Notes: a model not told the origin generated them from the letters alone. A DNA stretch of 64,000 nucleotides from Pratylenchus scribneri (GCA_030063045.1 JAQSEB010000050.1:62001-126000), one strand, 5' to 3'. Positions 35,173-48,359 are shown, numbered from the stretch's first letter. Made by a program: numbers and translations.

Positions 35173-38100
35173 ATGGCATCTGAACCGTATCCAACATTTA
35201 TGGTTTCAATGTTTGGTTTATGTTTGAATGTCCCATTAATTCTTTTGGCCCTCTCATTGAATTTATTCTTCAATGCCGTTCTATTTCATGGGCATCGATA
35301 TTTTTCGCAAAAATCATTCTATATTATTGCCCGACATTTACAATTGGCCGATTTTATTTCTTTATTTGCTCATTTATCAGTAGCACTCCCTATTATGGGA
35401 TTGCCACTTGAATATGGACAAGGTTGGACAAAGTTTTGTAAATTTAGAAAATAGAGAAATTTAAGGATAAGCTAAGACCTTGAAAATAGATATTTATATA
35501 TATATTAATAATTTGATAAAATATATGACAGAACATAGAATAAAAATAGGAAAATATTAATTTAAGCAAAAATAATTAATTTACCCAAATTCTTTGGTGA
35601 CGAAAAATATTATAATTTTGAGGCCATATAACTTGGCCATAACTAGGTATTAGGGCTCAAGGTTTCAGAGGGCAGAATGGGATTAGGGGCTAGGGGTTAA
35701 GGAATCTTAAATAAGTCTGATTTGGCCAAGTTATTTGGCTTCAAGAAATGATTATTTTTCGACACGAAAAATTTTGATAAATTAATTTTTTGGCAAATTA
35801 ATAGACTTTCGATTAAAAATATATTATAATGATAAAAATTTATGAAAATATAATAGAGACCGGCCCTCGGCTGGCCCAGAAAAACCCAGCGTTTTTTGGG
35901 CATTTTTTATGAGCCCGGAATCCGGCACATTTTAAAACATAACCGTAACCGGGCTCGGAAGCCGGCCTGGTAAAAAAAAGCTACCAAAAAAAGAGGATTA
36001 ATTTTCCAAAAACCGGCCACAACTGGCTCTTTTTTGCGGACCCGGGTAATTTTTTCTGAAAAAAACCCGGAACAGGGCCCGAAAATTTTGAAAAAACGGA
36101 CTTTAAAAAATAATACCAATATATTCTTCTTACAGCTTATTCAGCTACAAATTTTGTGGAATTTATTCTGACTTGCGAAACTTTGGCCCATATAGCCATA
36201 TTTCATTTTATCAGCCTTCAATCATTTTGTCAACTTCACAGCATAATTCTTTTCCAACAAAATGCCCGCGCAATTTATCAACTAAATAATATGGGAACAT
36301 TTTTATGCATTTTGGTTTGGCTTTGGCTGGCAGGTAAAAAGTAGGGTTGCGCCCCCGTCCCCGCGGGGGTCACTCCCGACGGGGGCCCCCGCGGGGGTTT
36401 GAGTCTCACCCCCGTCCCACTCCCGAAGGTCCACCCCCGATCACTCCCGCCCCCCGAACCTCCACCCCCGCGGGGGTACGGGGGTGAACATACACCCCAT
36501 ATTATTGGATTTTTCAAGGAAAATGCAATATGAAAGGAAATTTTTAGCAGATTTTTGTAGGATTTTTAAATTTTCATTAAGAATTTTTCGCTGCGCGGCC
36601 ATTTTTGGTTAATTTTTTCGCTGCGCGGCTCTTGATAATCTTCTGTTATGGATAATAGACCCCACAAAATCACTTTCTATGGTTAATTTAGGGTGCTAAT
36701 CAAGAATCTGACATCCTTATAATCATATCATGCCATATTGAAGATTTATATAAGACTTTCCGGCAAAAAATGTCCGTCAAATTTTATTTGTTAAAGCAAA
36801 TTTGGATGATGTGTAAGGTGAAAAAACAAAAACCAGCGAGGGACATTAGCATCTCGCCACCAATCTCATCGATTTTGACGAGCCTTATTAGCTCATCAGC
36901 CATTTAACCAATTTAAATGACCTAAAGTATATTTAATAGTCCCAAATCTTGGCTATCCAATGGTATAATGATCATCCAAAACTTCAAAACTTTGGCCAAG
37001 ATGAGGCCAAAAATTTAGAAAAATTGTTTGTGTATCTAGGCATCTAGGGCCATTTTGGCAAAATCATTACAGTTTGTAAGTTCAATATATCATTGGATAG
37101 CCGATACTTAGGGCTATTAAATGCACTATATCATTTAATTTAAATTAGTAAATTGGCTGATGACTCATGAGCTAAGGCTCTTCAAATTCAAAATCACTGA
37201 GACGCTTGTGATCGAGACGCTAATGATAATGATCCCAACCGTGTGTAACTGGCACCAACAAATTCAAATGATCCAGAACAGGAAGAAATCGAAGAGGAGA
37301 TTGAATGAATTATGAATTAAAATTTATTTGCGCTTATAATTTATTAAAATTTTAATAAATTTTTCTTCAGAAATTTTTTTTTTTTGAAAAATAAGACTTT
37401 TTAAAAAATTTTGGTCAACCCCGTACCCCCGCGGGGATCCCCGCGGGGGTCCCCGTCAAGGTCACCCCCGTCCCCGCCCCCGAAGGTGCCACCCCCGATC
37501 ACCCCCGCCCCCGTCCAACTCGCCCCCGACCCTCGGGAGCGCAACCCTAGTAAAAAGCACGTTGACCATAACAGTAAAAATACATTCACCATTTTTAGTA
37601 CTTCTTTTTTTGTTTGGAATTTCCCATTGTGCAAAACGCTTTAGCACAGTGCTTTACTATTTCTACGATAGTTGCTATTCCGAGCATACATCGAAGGCAG
37701 GCGGCTATGTCCTTTTGAATATTTGGTTAATTGTTTTGATGTTTATTACATTTGCCATTTATTTTCTTGGAATTTGGACAATGCAGCGCAAAATTGCGTA
37801 TGTTTTATATTTTAGTAAAATAATAGAATTTTTAATTATAATTTTATACCGTAAAATCCTCTATTAATAGCCCGAGGCTACTAATTTTCGAAGCTCTAAA
37901 AATAACCAAAATTTAGAGTTTTATAGAGCCGAATGACACTGAGAAATGGGATAAAATTGTCCAAAAGTTCACCCTGCCAAGAGGTACAGCAGTTACAGTG
38001 CCTAAAACCCAGAGGGCTTATAATAGAGGAAATATAATGTTATTAAATTCGATTGAATTATGGAATATATTTATATTTTCATAGACTTGTTCATCCTTCA

Positions 38101-38670
38101 ACCCTTTCGGGCACAGCTCGTCGTGGTTCAATTAGTGTTGTGGCGCAGCCGACCCAACAAAGTTTGCAATCGCAAATGCCAAGCAACAATAATAGTTTTG
38201 TGGAAAATCATCATCAACAACAAAGGAAGCCAAAAACAAATAAAAAATATATCATTGAATTGTTCAAATCAAAGGCAGCTTTCATTCAGGTACAAAAAAA
38301 AATACATAAATTGATGTTAAATAATAAAATAAAATTAATTATTTATTGCATTATTTTCAGGGCTTTTTCATGGCCCTATCATTATTTGCTCGTTTCCTTG
38401 GTTTCTATGCATTCCCGTGGATTGCCGTCACATTATTTGGAAGTGGAATTCAGACATTAAATGAAAGGGCCATTGTTCATTTACTCGGAAACGCATTCAT
38501 TTTGGTCGAGTTTATTTTGGATTTTAAAATTTTTTTATTTTTTTCAGTTAAGCATTTGTTCGCATCAATGGATTTATTTTTATTGGAATTTGAGAGTCAG
38601 AATTTTGGCAGATGAAGTTCGAATTTATCTATTCAAAAAGTTGCGAATTTGCAAAATCTCTCATGAATAA
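35173..38670 (+). CDS. rhodopsin-like nematode 7TM receptor
   Basis: Six exons (35173-35422, 36136-36333, 37575-37797, 38085-38289, 38361-38504, 38548-38670) join in frame to 380 residues. Hydrophobic helices include FGLCLNVPLILLALSLNLFF, LADFISLFAHLSVALPI, FLCILVWLWLA, FLVLLFLFGIS, LNIWLIVLMFITFAIYFLGI and FFMALSLFARFLGFYAF. The loop before helix 6 is long and Ser/Gln-rich (about 60 residues, with QPTQQSLQSQM and HHQQQRKPK). Likely a neuronal or chemosensory G-protein-coupled receptor (Srx/Srsx-like is possible); ligand unknown. Intron 2 starts exactly at the target duplication of hAT-like element C; the acceptor is the AACAG at 37574. Intron 1 also holds repeat debris. Confidence 0.75.
35590..36110. 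repeat. GC-rich repeat debris in intron 1
   Basis: Contains GGCCATATAACTTGGCCATA and TAGGGGCTAGGGGTTA (also seen near 26360 and 46545), then CCGGCCCTCGGCTGGCCCAG and CCCGGAACAGGGCCCG stretches. It may be part of another element of the (C/T)AGGG class, but no clean ends were found. Confidence 0.4.
36342..37549. mobile_element. hAT-like element C (CCCCCGCGGGG type)
   Basis: Ends TAGGGTTGCGCCCCCG and the inverse of CGGGAGCGCAACCCTA, with perfect target duplication GTAAAAAG at 36334-36341 and 37550-37557. Both subterminal regions hold CCCCCGCGGGG and ACCCCCG repeats. Internal TTTCGCTGCGCGGCCAT recurs at about 36589 and partly at 36617. No transposase. It makes up almost all of receptor intron 2; the left duplication is itself the splice donor. 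Confidence 0.92.
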
Positions 38671-38954
38671 ATGCACAGAATAGATAAATAATTAATTTTT
38701 AATATTTTTATTGATATTTTATTTTAATATTTTAATAAATTTTCCTTTACAAATGTCTTCTACCTTCTTCATATCACTTGAAAAAGGATTGCTGATTCCT
38801 TTTATTATTTTATTAATTCAATTTTTTGTTGTTAAAAGTTAAAACCCCCTTAAGCCGATAATAAATTTAATTTATTAGTCCAAACATTAATTTTAACTTG
38901 ACTTCTTCACAATTTAACAAAAAAATGAGAAAGAAAATTGGTCTACCAACACAC

Positions 38955-41900
38955 CCCAGAGTCACATAAAAAATAGATGCAAAAATATGTTGAAAATTTC
39001 ATGTAATTCTCAAAATATTGTAAAAATGAGAAAATTGTCAAAATATTTTGAAAAGATATAAATTGTCAAAATATTTTTAAAATGAGCAAAATTCTGAAAA
39101 TTCAAAATCAAAATAAATTCAAAAGATTTTGAAAATAATACGAAAAAATCTTCTCACAATTATTCGTATTTTCAAAATAAAATGAAAATATATAAATTTC
39201 TAGAATATTCTGAAAATAGCAAAATTTTAGGAATATTTTCAGAATTTAATAATTTTGAAAACTATTTTCATATACCTTTTCAGAATCTTTTGAAAATATG
39301 ACCCAAAATGCTCCTTAAAATGGATACGATTTTAAAAATATTTTCAAAAACTATTTAATATTAACAATTATTTTCTAAAAAATTTTCAAAATTTTTTGAA
39401 AAAAAATTTCCAAAAATCTTTTCAAAAATTAATAAATTTTTAGAATATTTTCAAAATTTGCCCTTTAAAAAGGAGAAATTAAAACCAATAATAAATAAAT
39501 GTAAATTTGAAATTATAGCCAGAATTTGTTTATCAAATTTTAAATAGATGAGAATTGACAATTTTTTTAATTGAAATGAAGAATTTTTAAATAAAGATTT
39601 TTATTCCAGAATTTTAGGAAGGAAGATAAATATGAGGGTTTTTAGCATTTGAAGATTATTTTAAAGTTTTAAACTCTTATTTTAGAAATGAAGCCTAATG
39701 ATGTAATATTCACATGATAACAAAAAAGTTACTTAATTTCTACTTGTTAGAATAAAATTACAATTTCAATAATTTAATAAAAGAATTCTCATAAAAAACC
39801 TAAACATGATCAAATTTATTCATCGATCTGAAAAAAAACAAATTTTTCTTTATATCGTCTTCCCAATCCATTTGAGACATTATTCTTTCGCCACAATACC
39901 ATCGAAAATAAAGTGAGCTAAAAATTTACATATGAATTTTTTTTTATAATTTTTTATCAAATAAACCTGGCCATATTCTTTTCATTTAAGACTTGTTATG
40001 TGTCAATAAATTGAATCTGATGTCGTTCAATCCATCCAACAGATTTTGCTAGACTTTTTCCACAATTTTTGTTGAAAGTTCTAGACATATAATAATGATA
40101 AAGGTTATTTAAGTAATTTTCCAAAGCTCAATCTTAAGTTTTTTTTCATAGTACTAATTTTTTTTAGAATTTAAAATAAAAAAAGTTTTATCTTCATTTG
40201 CTCTTGTTTACTTGAGTCTTTATTAAATTTTTATATTCAAATCATTAAATTTTTAAAATGTTGATATCCAATTTTTTTAAAAATATTTTATAAAAAACCT
40301 AAAATTATCCATAAAATCTTTCTTAGTTTTTTAAACCTCTTATTTCTTAAAAAGTTAAACAAATTAAAATTTATAAATTTTTATTGCCATAAAATTGGAA
40401 GAAAATGAAAAGAAACCTGGATTGCAAAAAAGTTTTTGCCATGAAAAAAGATCTTTTTTCCTTTTTTCCTTGAGCATTGTTATTGTTATAATTGTTCAAA
40501 ACTCCTATAAATTGTGCGAATATTTTTTTAAAAATTCTTATTCTTTAAATAAAAAACCTGAGAATTCTTATTTAGAATTTTTTGCATAGGATAATTATTG
40601 AATATTTTTTGTTGCACATCTTGTCGAGAAAATTCTTGCAAAGTCCGCTCTTCATTGTTGGCCTCGATAACGTAAATGTTCCTAAATTTTCATGATTTTT
40701 TTATCATTATTTTTAATATAAATTTATACTTCCTATTTTGTAGATTTGCGGCGCATATTTTCATTTCTTTCTTTTCAAGTTTTTTATGATGTAGGGCATA
40801 TATTGCACCATTAGTGTAACAAGTTCTTTCTTAGATTTGTTGATCGAAATCACAGCATTGGTCATTTCGCTCATAACTTTTTCCATGATGAATTCGTATT
40901 GGTCGGCGAAGTTTATTGCAACAAACTTTTGAATTTTTGGCGCACTTCTTCCTGCATTTCATCATCAGAACTTTCCTCTTCATCGTCTTCCAGATTATTG
41001 ACCAAATCTTTTCCTCACCAGTTTGTACAACATGCGAGGATTTTATATTGAATTATTGATTTTATTTTTTACCTAGCTGAGTCTTGATGCTGGTTCAGAA
41101 TTCTATTATCAGTCTTTTACATTTTGCACTTTCTTTTCTACTTAAGAATTGCCGAAAGATTGGAGAATTAAATTAGACTAAAAAATATTTTAGGTTATTT
41201 ATTTGAGAAATTTTATAAAATGTTAATCGTTTTATTTATGCTTTTATAATTTTTTAAGCATGTATTAAAAACAAAGGTTTTATAACCTTTAATATTATAA
41301 TTTTATGTACATTTTAGAATTAAATAACAAAAAAAACAAGTAAGCATTTATTATTTAGATATTTTTTGCAAAAATATCTTAATTATGAGCTAATAAGTAA
41401 TAATAACTATATAAATCATACATGAAAAGTGAGAGAGAACATAGTCAGAGAATTAGAAGAAATTCACAAAGTTATCGAAATCGATAAAAGCAAAACAAAT
41501 AGTAAAAATAATTGAAACAAAATTTTCGATTTCTAAATAAAAGATTAAATTCTATTATGAAATTCTCCAGACAAATTTTAATTCTATCAAAGAATTCTGG
41601 TCAAAAGGGATTTAAGCATGGATTTAATTGAGGTAATTATAAATATAATAAAAGAAGTAAAAATGCAAATATTTAAAGGATGCTTATGATTCAGAGAATG
41701 TCGGTATGATCTTAGAAGGATGCTTCCTTTTCGGAATTTGTTGTTTCCTCAATTCTTGCTGATGATCAGAAATCTCGAAACGGTCATGGCGATTGCAAAT
41801 CATCCAGAGCTCAAAAATCTCAGCATTTTGGGAAAAACACAGGAAAGCGTCCAAATATAATTCAATAAGCAGGTTTAATTATTAATATTAAAACATTTTA

Positions 41901-44586
41901 AACTAAGATTTTAAGTCAATAAATTCTTCACAACTGTCCAAGATGGCACCACCACAATTGAGTTTAACAATATTATTCTGGCATGTCTGGTCTTATTCAA
42001 TCATTACAAATTGCCATGCGAATGGAACGAAGATATGAGGATATGAAGGTTTAAGAAAATAGAAATATTTACAAATAATTTTAAGATTTTCGAAAACATC
42101 GATTCGAGTATTAATGAGAAATTCTATGACACAAATTATCATGGAAGGAAGATTGAAAAAGAAAATAATTCTCAGGTTATTTCAATTACTCATTATAAAG
42201 TTGATAAAAATTTAAAGGATGGAATACTGGCCAACCCAATACAAGATTTGGAAAATCTTCAGGATCGAAAATTTGCAATGGAGCTGAACGAGAAATTCAA
42301 GGTTTAAAAATTAATCTTTAAAACTAAAAAATAAAAAATTCAAAATGACATGATGAAATCAAAGAAGAAGATGAAATGTCTGACATTAGCTCTGTGATTT
42401 TTATGAGCAACGATGAACTCAATGAACTCGAATTTTTAGCTCGGTGGTGATATTGGATGAGAATTATAGTAAGATTTTTTAAAAAAAAACAAAAAATATT
42501 AAATATTTAGTGTCAATGAAACTAATCCAGACTTGGATGAACTCTTTAAATTTGGCCAAATTCATGAAATTATCGACGAGAAGGAAGACTCAAAATCCAT
42601 TGTCTAAAATTCAAGGTTTAGTACATTAAATTATTATAATAATTTTTGTTTTTTTATCTTCGAGTCATAGAAGTTGTTGCTATAACCTAGCGCAGAAATT
42701 CTAGGAATGAAAGTACCACCGGCATATTTTTTCCCAAAATGCGAAATTAAGGTTTTTTATATTCCAATTATTTGATAAAAATTTATTATTTTTTTAGTGA
42801 ATTCTATTGGGCCTACAAAGCACATCTGCATTTATATTTGGTCAATTGCAGCAGAAAATGTGGCTCTTCCGTTTCTAATTCTTGTTTTTTCGTAACTTTT
42901 TTATTTATTTTTACTATTTATTTTTAAATTTCAGTTGAGAATTTTGTTGGAGAAATTACACATACACTTTCGGCTTTAAAACAAATTGAAGAAAGAATGA
43001 GAACTCTAAATTGTCAAGAATTTGTTAATATAAGGCAAGAATTCTCAATCAAAAAATTCTCAACATTATGTGAAGTTTTTAAATTCTAATTGGACATGGT
43101 GGATCAAGTATACCAAGATTTAATCAGGTCATTTTATTCTAAATTATAATTAATTTCAATAATTTAAAAAGATGAAATCTTGTTCACTTCACAAAAAATG
43201 GTGCTGAAAATGCTGCAAAATGGGAAAATTTTAAATCTACACTGATGATTTGCTAATTGCTACCAGGATTATAAGTTACCCAGGTTTCCTTTAATTTCTT
43301 CAAATATCAACTTAAAGTTTTTAAACATTTCGGAAAATCCAATTTTTGTTTCAATTTCGGGACAAAAATATTAGATTTTATGGTTACGCTCTGAGTAAAA
43401 AATTTTGTGTTTATACAAAATCAAAGGTTTTATGGATAAAATATTTGGTTTATAGGAGAATATTTATTTGAAATGGATTTAATTATGAAAAATAAAATAT
43501 AAATCAAAACAGGAAGCTTTTGAATATAAATATCGACTCGAATTAAGAAGAGCAAATGAAGTTTATTAAAATTCCAAAAAATTTGGTGAAAAATAGATTT
43601 AGCTTTAAAATATTAGATAAATAATCTATTTTATTCTTCTAGAATTCTCAATTGCAATCAATTCGTGTGTTTATAAATTTCTTGGACAAAATTCTAGCAA
43701 AATCTTGAATGGATGGAACATCAGCAAAATGCTTTTTATTGAAAATTACAATTCTTTCATAGATAAGAGGATTATGGACAGGTTTATTTTATAGAAAAAT
43801 TATTGAAAAAATCGTATGCAAATTTTTAGTTCACCTTAATCTTATTCATTTGAATCATTACCAATGGTCTTATGGTTCAATACGATGGCAATGATGGAGA
43901 GATGAAGAATTATGTTTTTCCGATGAACACATTCGATCATGATTAAGTTATGATATTTTTTAATGCAATTTGAATTTATTTATAAAGTATTTAATAAAAA
44001 ATTTAATTTATTATTACAGGTAAAAATATTATGAATTTAGGTAGTATATTAAGAATATTTTATTTTAATAATAGGGGTCATTTTCATCATATACTAAAAA
44101 ATAGATAACAACATATTGTTGAAATTAATCCTCATTCTTAACATATTTTTCCTCCCCATTTTGACTAGATTTTGAAAATAATGTATCAAAATATTCTGAA
44201 AATGGTTACCGATTTTGAAAATATTTTTCCATATTATTTTGAATAGATATTGAAAATATGGTCCTAAAAGATTTTGAAAATGATTGCAATTTTGAAAATA
44301 TTTTTCTACATTATTTTGAATAGATATTGAAAATATAGTCCTAAAAGATTTTGAAAATGCTCAGAATTCTTAAATTATTTTCAAAATTCAAACAAATGTT
44401 TAAATTCAATAGATTTTGACTAGATTTTTAAAATGAAAATGGAAAAAATTTTAATTATCTTTTCAAAATATAAGATATTTTTAAAAAATTTCCAAAATAT
44501 TGTGCATTTCTAGTGGTTTTATCTCTGAAAATTTGGTGCATTTTCAAAAGATTTTCAAAATTCGATCCAAAAAATGTGACTCTGGG
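38955..44586. mobile_element. putative large decayed DNA transposon
   Basis: Perfect 13-base inverted ends CCCAGAGTCACAT bracket 5.6 kb. Next to both ends (about 38990-39470 and 44150-44560) there are many AAAATATTTTGAAAA / TTTTGAAAATATT repeats. The interior has unusually many gene-like fragments separated by short AT-rich gaps (for example 40780-41040 minus, 41690-42050 plus, 42950-43090 plus, 43190-43270 plus), all broken. No transposase motif was recognised and no target duplication was seen, so this is a structural call. Confidence 0.55.
40780..43950. pseudogene. broken coding fragments inside the large element
   Basis: Examples: on the minus strand about 41040-40790, an acidic piece LVNNLEDDEEESSDDEMQEE followed, after a frame change, by ADQYEFIMEKVMSEMTNAV. 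On the plus strand, FTTVQDGTTTIEFNNIILAC (about 41930-41985) and VENFVGEITHTLSALKQI (about 42935-42990). Frames are interrupted and no family was recognised. Confidence 0.4.
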
Positions 44587-46081
44587 ACCGGCTCATTTCT
44601 TTTTTGGCACTAATAATAATAGATTTGAATTGTGATACGCAAAATTATGACTAGCCAAAATTGGCCAAAAACGGGAAAAAGCGCAAATATGCGAGGCCAA
44701 AAATAATAAAAAAAAATTAAATCTTTATTTCAATAAAAAAAATTTAGTTAAAAATTTAAATAAAATATTACAATTTCCCGAAATTCGCTGTCAATAATTT
44801 TTTTCCTTAAATAACTAACAAAAAAGAGGTTGAATGTTGTGACAAAAAATTCAAAAGTTATTTTTTAGATTGAAATAAAAAATATAAAATATTCATTGAT
44901 TTTTTATGGCCAACATCCAACTTTTTTTATTCGCCATTTTATTTCCATTTCTTCTCAATTTTCTACGCCCATAAATATGTGGTCTTTAAACATTATAAAA
45001 TTTTTTCGAAAAAAAATTTTTGCCAATTTTTAAAAATGTTTTATCAATTTTTGTACTTATTAAAAACCCAAATTTGGAATTTAAAATTCATTGCATTCAC
45101 CTAATCAAATTTTATTTGGCAATTCGGTTGATTATTGCCTCCATATTTGTCATATTTTCTATGCAAATATCTGCCACATCGCAATTTGCAATCTATGATC
45201 ATTTATTTATTTTTGGTGGTAATAAATTTCTGGGTCAAATGATTTCCATAAAAAGTGGCGAATTTTTAATTCATCGGGGATGGATTAGTGAATGAATGTT
45301 ACGGCAGCATTTATGCAAATAAAGAGGGCAAAAACCATTCATGCCAAAAATTTTCCCTGAAACTATTAATAACTCAAAAATTTTTATATCAAATTTAAAA
45401 TTGTTTTCATTGTACTAATTTTTTCTATTTGTTCCAAACAAACATTGGGGGTCAGAGTACCATCCTATGCCCCTCTCATCCATTCCTTTCAATTTCAATT
45501 TTACTATCCACGTTTTTTGATTTTTTAGGCGAAGATCAAAGTTTTCTCTTTTCTATTTAATTATTTACCCTGGGGCCTGGGAGGAGAAATGCATAAAAAT
45601 AAAAGCGCAATTGGATGAAAAAAATTTTTTTTCTATTTTTCTATAATTAGCTTCCCTTATTAATAACATTCACCTGCCAATAAAAAGTTATAATAATAAT
45701 AAATAAGAATGTCAAAATTGGAATTACAATTTGATTCTAATTTAAACATGTATTTTTTATTTAATAAAATATTTTAAAATTATTTAAATATTTTATTTTT
45801 TTTCGATAAAATTAATAATTTAAAATTTATTAATAGAATTTTTTTGTTAAAATTCTCGCAATAATGAAGCACTTGAATAACAATTTTTTATTTAATCCTG
45901 GAAGCACTAACTACAAATTCTATACTTTCACATTCAAAAATTTCCATTTAAGTCCTCTGCCACAACAAATTTATGTTTGTCCAACTGTGAACTGAAATTT
46001 ATCCCAAATACTCCAATTGAATTATTTAAATGGAATTTTGAAATTAATAATCCGAATTGAATTAAAAATTTTTTTAGCACA
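44587..46081. other. AT-rich intergenic
   Basis: No supported gene. A hydrophobic plus-strand reading at 45020-45295 is unrecognised and has no partner exons. Runs of A and T dominate. Confidence 0.4.
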
Positions 46082-48261
46082 ATGTTTTGTTCATTACTTA
46101 TTGCTGTCCTTTTATTTGGTTTCTCCATTATTCCGAAAATCGAGAGTGCCTCCAATGCATCAAATGCCGCCCATGGCTTATTGCTCACTCGCGACCATTT
46201 TGCCGCCATTGTTCGCTATTTCAGCTCCCGTGGCTGGTTTTGGGACTATGGAGGTGGAATGGCAATTCGGGTGGTGCAACCGAATGAGAATGGGACGGAA
46301 CTGGTCTATGTGACTGCCAACAAATATGAGAAGAGCGCCTATGATCCGTAATTCATTTTTTTGTAAAAAGAATAATTTTATAGTTTTAATTTAATTGTAG
46401 AAAAAATCAATTCCAATAATCTCAAAAAAATTTTTTTAAGAAATAATCTTAAGCAAAAATTTTTTCAAGCATCGAATTTAGATCGTTTTTCATCTAATTA
46501 GAAATAAAATGAGTAGTTCCCTTATAAAAATTTTTTTCTAAGGGATAGGCTAGGGTTATGTAGGGATTAGAGCTTTGTCATAAAGTTATTGAGTTATGGC
46601 CATTTTTAAGCAAATTTGGTTTTTTTTGACTTATAACTCAGTGGCAAATGGGCCAATTTTAGTGATAAAAATGCAAATAATAGCTTTGTGGGCTATCGAA
46701 TGATATATTGATCATATGACAGGAAAAATTTGACGTATTATGGTCAAAAACTATGCAAATTCAAATTTACGCCCGAATTAGAAGCAGAAAAATCCTAATC
46801 TTATTTCTTTTGCATTTAATGGAAAATTCTGTTTATTAAAAAATTAAACTTAATCAATCAAACATTGAATACAGTGACGACATCTTCATCTACAATTACC
46901 AACAAACACTGGAATCGAAATATTTGTCGAGTTTAACACTGCCAAAACCAATTAGTGCCTCCCGTGACCCAGACTCGGTTGTGGCCAGTGCCGCATTGAA
47001 TATGCTCCGATATGCAAATTATGAACGCACAAAAAACTCTTCATTTGCTGCAAATGGTAAATAATTATTATATTTATGGACACTATATACTGGAACTAAG
47101 GTTTTTTCGGGGCCAGAGTAGGCCCAAGCTCTCGCCCCGGGGCCCTGGCCTTCGCCTGGGTTCTAACTTCTAATAAGCCCTCGGTGGCCCACAGTAGGGG
47201 ATTGGGATTAGTTAGGCTATACTTTATTTAATATATTTATATGTTCTGTGGAAAAATGTGATAACAAAACGACGTAAAAGTAGGCGAAAAAGGGGAACCA
47301 AAAAAATTAACATTTAATGAGGAAAGGAGTGGGCCAGATTGGGGCAATATTTGATTGATAGAATGACGGGGCAATTAGGCAAAAAGTGGAGGTAAAGTAG
47401 GATGAATATGAAAAGTCCTTAGGCATTTGGCATTGACAAATATATTTTATAGAAGATATTTCATTTTAAAGGAAATTAATATAATTTAAAGAGTATAAGT
47501 ATTTTAAAAAATAAAAGAGCAAAATCATTTTTAAATTTTTAGCGCAGTTAAAATAAAAAAATTCCCACAGATATTGTTGCCCTGATGCACACTCATTCCA
47601 AACATTCGGACATTTTGTCGGGAATGCAAAAGCCGGGCGATGTATTGCGCATCACTGGGGAACAAATGATCAATTGCATTGAGGATCGCTCTACTGGCAA
47701 TGTGATGTCCTATACGGATGAATTGGTCATTCCAATCATCCAAAATGACCCAAATGAAGCAACTTTCGTTGTATAGATTTAATTTAAAAATATATTTAAA
47801 AATTATTAAACATAAAAGAAAAAAATTTATATTTGTCCCATTGACCATTTTATTCTTAATTTTGGTAAATTTACCAGGAACCAATGATGACAATGCTAAA
47901 GAAATACCCAAAAGCCAGTGCCGTCATTATGCACCGTCATGGCATTTTTGTCTGGGGCCAAAACACTTGGGGACGCACCAAACAAATGTATGGAGGAAAA
48001 TATTTTTTATTAATTAAATTTAATTTTAAAAATATAATTAAATGAATAAATTATATTAAAAAAAGATTTAATGTTTATGCCAAATTTACTAAATTATAAA
48101 AAATATTAATGAATTAATAATTTATTCTTAGGTTGGAATGCTACGAATATTTGCTGGAGGTGATATTCACTCGGCGTCAATTGAATGTATTTGGCCTTTT
48201 GCCGAAGGAAAAGCGCAAGAGGAAAAGATATACCAGATATGAGAATAGTGACGAAGAATAA
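46082..48261 (+). CDS. secreted methylthioribulose-1-phosphate dehydratase-like protein (MtnB/APIP family)
   Basis: Five exons (46082-46347, 46875-47056, 47571-47767, 47878-47987, 48132-48261) join in frame to 294 residues. Residues 1-25 form a clear signal peptide ([17 protein letters not shown], then ESAS). The rest is a class II aldolase/adducin fold: YGGGMAIRV (about 57-65), [10 protein letters not shown] with the two zinc His (about 156 and 158), [27 protein letters not shown], and [11 protein letters not shown] with the third zinc His. In the human APIP pattern ITHQEM the catalytic Glu is the fifth residue; here ITGEQM puts Gln there and Glu one earlier. MtnB/APIP normally works in the cytosol in methionine salvage; secretion is unusual. 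A basic tail ([12 protein letters not shown]) ends it. Zinc binding is plausible; activity uncertain. Confidence 0.85.
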
Positions 48262-48359
48262 AAAAAATGTTGAAGGAAAAAATAATTTGACAACAATGTG
48301 AAATTTAATTTTATGATTTTGATTATTTATTATAAGTGAATTTAACCAGCATGTAATGA

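Noticed and set aside
36278..37647. Pro/Gly/Arg-rich proteins on both strands
   Set aside because: They are translations of CCCCCGCGGGG repeats in hAT-like element C.
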